Source: Thermoplasmata archaeon
GTDB taxonomy: Archaea; Thermoplasmatota; Thermoplasmata; Lutacidiplasmatales; UBA184
Assembly (NCBI GenBank): GCA_021828085.1
Contig: JAKATE010000036.1
Span: 1-14,894, forward strand
Length of the DNA: 14,894 nt
Direction: 5' to 3'
The position numbers and the translations under genes are program-made. The notes below the pieces were generated by a model. The model worked only from the letters and a program-made list of their open reading frames with translations, was not told the DNA's origin and did no database searches. Shown here in pieces: positions 13,238 to 14,894 of the stretch. Each line of letters begins with the position of its first letter. Position 1 is the first letter of the stretch.

Positions 13238-13758
13238 GGGAAGAACCGGCGCTCGAGCTCGGCGATCTCGCTCGCCTCCCGGACCGAGGCGTACGCCGAG
13301 AAGCGTTGCGCGTTCAGCCGCAGGAGCTCGGACCCTCCGGTCCAGCGGGAGAAGAAGCGCTCGGCGGCCGGCGCACCGACGGCGAGGTAGAGCGCGGCCC
13401 CCAGCGCCTCTGCGGTGTTGAGCTCGCCGAGGCGGCCGAAGTGCTGGGGGTTGGCGGCCAGGAGGAAGGGGAGTCGCCGCGGCAGCGAGGGGCGGGGAGG
13501 GCGCGGAAGTCCCGGCGGGAGCCCCGCCCGGTCGCGCAGCCGGTTCCAGGAGCAGTCCACCGCCAGGATGCCCGCGGAGAGGGCGGAGGCGCGGTCCTCC
13601 CGGGTGATCGGGGTGGAGGCATGGGGGTCCAGAACGAGGCAGCCGACCGCGGGCCGGTGGGGATGGCGGAACTCCCGGGCAAGGCCCAGCCGGAGGAGCC
13701 TTCGCCCGGTACAGAGCTTGGGGGAGTCCTCGCAGGCGAGCTGGACCCAGAGGGGGGC
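13234..13758 (-). CDS. tsr3: Tsr3: 16S rRNA aminocarboxypropyltransferase (start uncertain)
   Basis: Transfers the 3-amino-3-carboxypropyl group from S-adenosylmethionine to a modified uridine near the decoding region of small-subunit rRNA (function known from yeast and archaeal Tsr3). Seen from the N-terminus: ACEDSPKLCTGRRLLRLGLA (compare the family DPKxCTGxKL), VGCLVLDPHASTPITRED, GILAVDCSWNRL, RRLPFLLAANPQHFGRLGEL then NTAEALGAALYL, and WTGGSELLRLNAQRFSAYAS. The frame is open well upstream, but I find no ATG, GTG or TTG before the conserved N-terminus. The first in-frame standard start, GTG 13560, would discard about 60 conserved residues. The start given is a nominal in-frame codon; a near-cognate start or a sequence error is likely. 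It follows the aldolase by about 20-30 nt and overlaps the phosphatase stop. Confidence 0.87.
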   Translation of the reverse strand, partial: APLWVQLACEDSPKLCTGRRLLRLGLAREFRHPHRPAVGCLVLDPHASTPITREDRASALSAGILAVDCSWNRLRDRAGLPPGLPRPPRPSLPRRLPFLLAANPQHFGRLGELNTAEALGAALYLAVGAPAAERFFSRWTGGSELLRLNAQRFSAYASVREASEIAELERRFFP

Positions 13759-13780
13759 TTCCGGGGCAGACCGGGCCGGA

Positions 13781-14746
13781 TCAGGCGGAGTCTCGGGCGT
13801 ACTCGCGGAAGATCCCGTGGATCGTGTGGGTGATGGCGAGGGCCTTCTCGTAGGGGCGCTGCCAGACGTTCCGGCCGAAGATGATGCCGGTCGCCCCGGC
13901 CTCCAAGGAGTCCTTGACCTTGGCGATCATGGCCTCGTCGGGCATCTTCTCCCCTCCGGAGACGAGGACGAACGTCCGTCCCGCCGCGCGCACGACGCGG
14001 CGGAAGGCCTCCTCGTGGGAGAGGGTGAGCGTGTTGTACGGCGCTGGGGAGTCGCGGTCCTTCTCGCTGGGGACAGGGTAGTTCACCTTCACCACGTCCG
14101 CGCCGACCTCCTGGGCCACCCGGGCGGCATACTCCACCGCGTAGGGGGACTCCTTGCCCCCCTTCTTCGCCACCGCCTCCCCGCGGGGGTACGCCCAGAC
14201 GATCAGCGGCATGCCGAACCGGTCGCACTCCCGGCGCACCTCGCTCGCCTGAGCGATGTCCCGGTCCTGGGCGGGGGACCCGACGTAGAGCGTGTAGCCG
14301 ACCGCGTCGGCGCCGAGACGGACCGCGTCCTCCACCGAGGCGGTGAGCGGGGAGAACGCCTGCGCGTCCGACGGGACGCTGGTCTTGCCGTTGATCTTGA
14401 GGATGAGGGGTACCCGCCCGGCGTAGCGGGAGTGGAACTTCTCCGCAAGCCCGATGTGGAGAGCGATGGCGGAGAAGTGTCCTTCGAGCGCGAGCCTGAA
14501 CTCGTACTCCGGGTCCTCCGAGTCGGGGTTGGAGGCGAAGTCCATGGGGCCATGCTCCAGGCCCTGGTCGATGGGGAGGACGAGCAGGAGGCCCCCCCCG
14601 GGCCCGTGCTCGTACATCATCCGGGTGAGTCGAACCCTCTTGCCCGGGGAGAGGCTCATCTCGTCGAACGACGGGCGGGCGATCCGGGAAGGCGCGCTCG
14701 GGACCTCAGGATAGCCACCGGCACGGGAAAGGGTCTCGTTCGCCAT
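13781..14746 (-). CDS. Class I fructose-bisphosphate aldolase, archaeal/DhnA family
   Basis: Schiff-base aldolase of the archaeal FBA/DhnA/ADH-synthase group, acting in glycolysis/gluconeogenesis or in the archaeal aromatic amino acid route. Seen: LLLVLPIDQGLEHGP (residues 53-67), LILKINGKTS (114-123), GADAVGYTLYVGSP (145-158), the probable Schiff-base Lys220 in GADVVKVNYP, the phosphate-binding LVSGGEKMPDE (261-271) and GIIFGRNVWQRP (287-298). At 321 residues it has about 30 more N-terminal residues than compact archaeal enzymes; Met30 is an alternative start. ATG 14746 lacks a Shine-Dalgarno site, and a TAAAAAG tract at 14781-14787 gives a TATA element about 35 nt upstream, suggesting a short-leader transcript. 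Tsr3 follows. FBA is favoured over ADH synthase by the DQGLEHGP and KINGKTS pattern, but not decisively. Confidence 0.88.
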   Translation of the reverse strand: MANETLSRAGGYPEVPSAPSRIARPSFDEMSLSPGKRVRLTRMMYEHGPGGGLLLVLPIDQGLEHGPMDFASNPDSEDPEYEFRLALEGHFSAIALHIGLAEKFHSRYAGRVPLILKINGKTSVPSDAQAFSPLTASVEDAVRLGADAVGYTLYVGSPAQDRDIAQASEVRRECDRFGMPLIVWAYPRGEAVAKKGGKESPYAVEYAARVAQEVGADVVKVNYPVPSEKDRDSPAPYNTLTLSHEEAFRRVVRAAGRTFVLVSGGEKMPDEAMIAKVKDSLEAGATGIIFGRNVWQRPYEKALAITHTIHGIFREYARDSA

Positions 14747-14780
14747 GGGGGGACACCGACGGGCAGAGGTCCGGGGGGCG

Positions 14781-14787
14781 TAAAAAG
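14781..14787 (-). promoter_or_regulatory. Candidate TATA box of the aldolase gene
   Basis: CTTTTTA on the minus strand, the only A/T run in the 51-nt gap between the zinc-ribbon stop and the aldolase ATG, lies about 35 nt before that ATG. Confidence 0.45.
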
Positions 14788-14797
14788 GGGCGCTCCC

Positions 14798-14894
14798 TCA
14801 GACGTACTGCTGGCAGGTGTAGCAGTAGTAGCGTCCGTACTGGGGGAGGTAGGTGGCCGCCCTTCCGCAGCGGGGGCAGGGGGGAGGGACCGGC
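14798..14894 (-). CDS. C-terminal zinc-ribbon fragment (gene continues beyond window)
   Basis: The last 31 codons of a minus-strand gene, entering from the right edge and ending in TGA at 14800-14798. The sequence contains CPRCGRAATYLPQYGRYYC followed by YTCQQYV. The CxxC and CxxC pairs are a classic zinc ribbon, with the tyrosine-rich middle often seen at the C-terminus of archaeal membrane or regulatory proteins. The stretch before the first pair is Pro-rich (PVPPP), suggesting a linker to an upstream domain. The main domain is outside the window, so the function is unknown. Confidence 0.8.
   Translation of the reverse strand, partial: PVPPPCPRCGRAATYLPQYGRYYCYTCQQYV

Noticed and set aside
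13781..13783. Programmed frameshift fusing aldolase to Tsr3
   Set aside because: Tsr3 frame is open over the aldolase end, but there is no slippery site or known fusion; a missing or near-cognate start is simpler.
13314..14228. 304-codon minus-strand frame across aldolase and Tsr3
   Set aside because: Out of frame with both conserved genes; Ser/Arg/Pro-rich shadow.
1..14894. CRISPR array, insertion sequence, integrase or phage genes
   Set aside because: No regularly spaced repeats, transposase or integrase motifs, or terminal repeats seen on either strand.

Overview
The window is very GC-rich archaeal chromosome. The archaeal signs are a geranylgeranyl-reductase-family flavoprotein directly followed by a long-chain polyprenyl diphosphate synthase (ether-lipid and isoprenoid biosynthesis), an archaeal-type class I aldolase, a Tsr3 rRNA-modification gene, tRNA genes with splice-type introns and no encoded CCA, and short A/T boxes (CTTAAG, TTTAAG, CTATAG) about 25-35 bp upstream of genes. 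Strong Shine-Dalgarno sites coexist with genes that look leaderless. A high-GC member of Thermoplasmatota is my best guess; the sequence does not prove it.

Layout. 41-2181 (+): a lipid pair (GGR-family reductase and polyprenyl synthase, overlapping by 4 nt). 2260-3535 (+): a small four-helix membrane protein, then a nitrilase-superfamily amidohydrolase that appears to start at CTG. 3564-5240 (-): a long, strikingly regular heptad coiled-coil protein with an N-terminal winged-helix-like domain. 5487-5558 (-): tRNA-Ala(CGC). 5644-10437 (-): an apparent catabolic/transport cluster. In transcription order it holds a tryptophanase broken by a one-base frameshift, a fused two-domain NitT/TauT-type permease, its ABC ATPase, and a stand-alone AAA-associated (AAA_assoc_C) protein. 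10563-11177 (+): a divergent Nudix-like gene sharing a near-palindromic promoter with the tryptophanase. 11265-11420 (-): a possible 51-residue protein. 11667-11946 (+): tRNA-Gln(CTG) and tRNA-Leu(TAG), each interrupted by an intron of about 30 nt at an unusual place (T-loop and D-loop). 12329-13237 (+): a PPP-family phosphatase, converging with overlapping stop codons on Tsr3 (-). Tsr3 lies downstream of an archaeal class I fructose-bisphosphate aldolase/DhnA-family gene (-). A C-terminal zinc-ribbon fragment (-) runs off the right edge.

How the genes work together. The first two genes supply and saturate isoprenoid chains. The tryptophanase/ABC cluster suggests tryptophan breakdown (indole, pyruvate, ammonia) linked to a transporter of unknown substrate; no substrate-binding protein is present here. 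The most unusual features are the two adjacent tRNAs with non-canonical introns, the broken tryptophanase, two genes without a standard start codon (nitrilase and Tsr3), and the extremely regular coiled coil.
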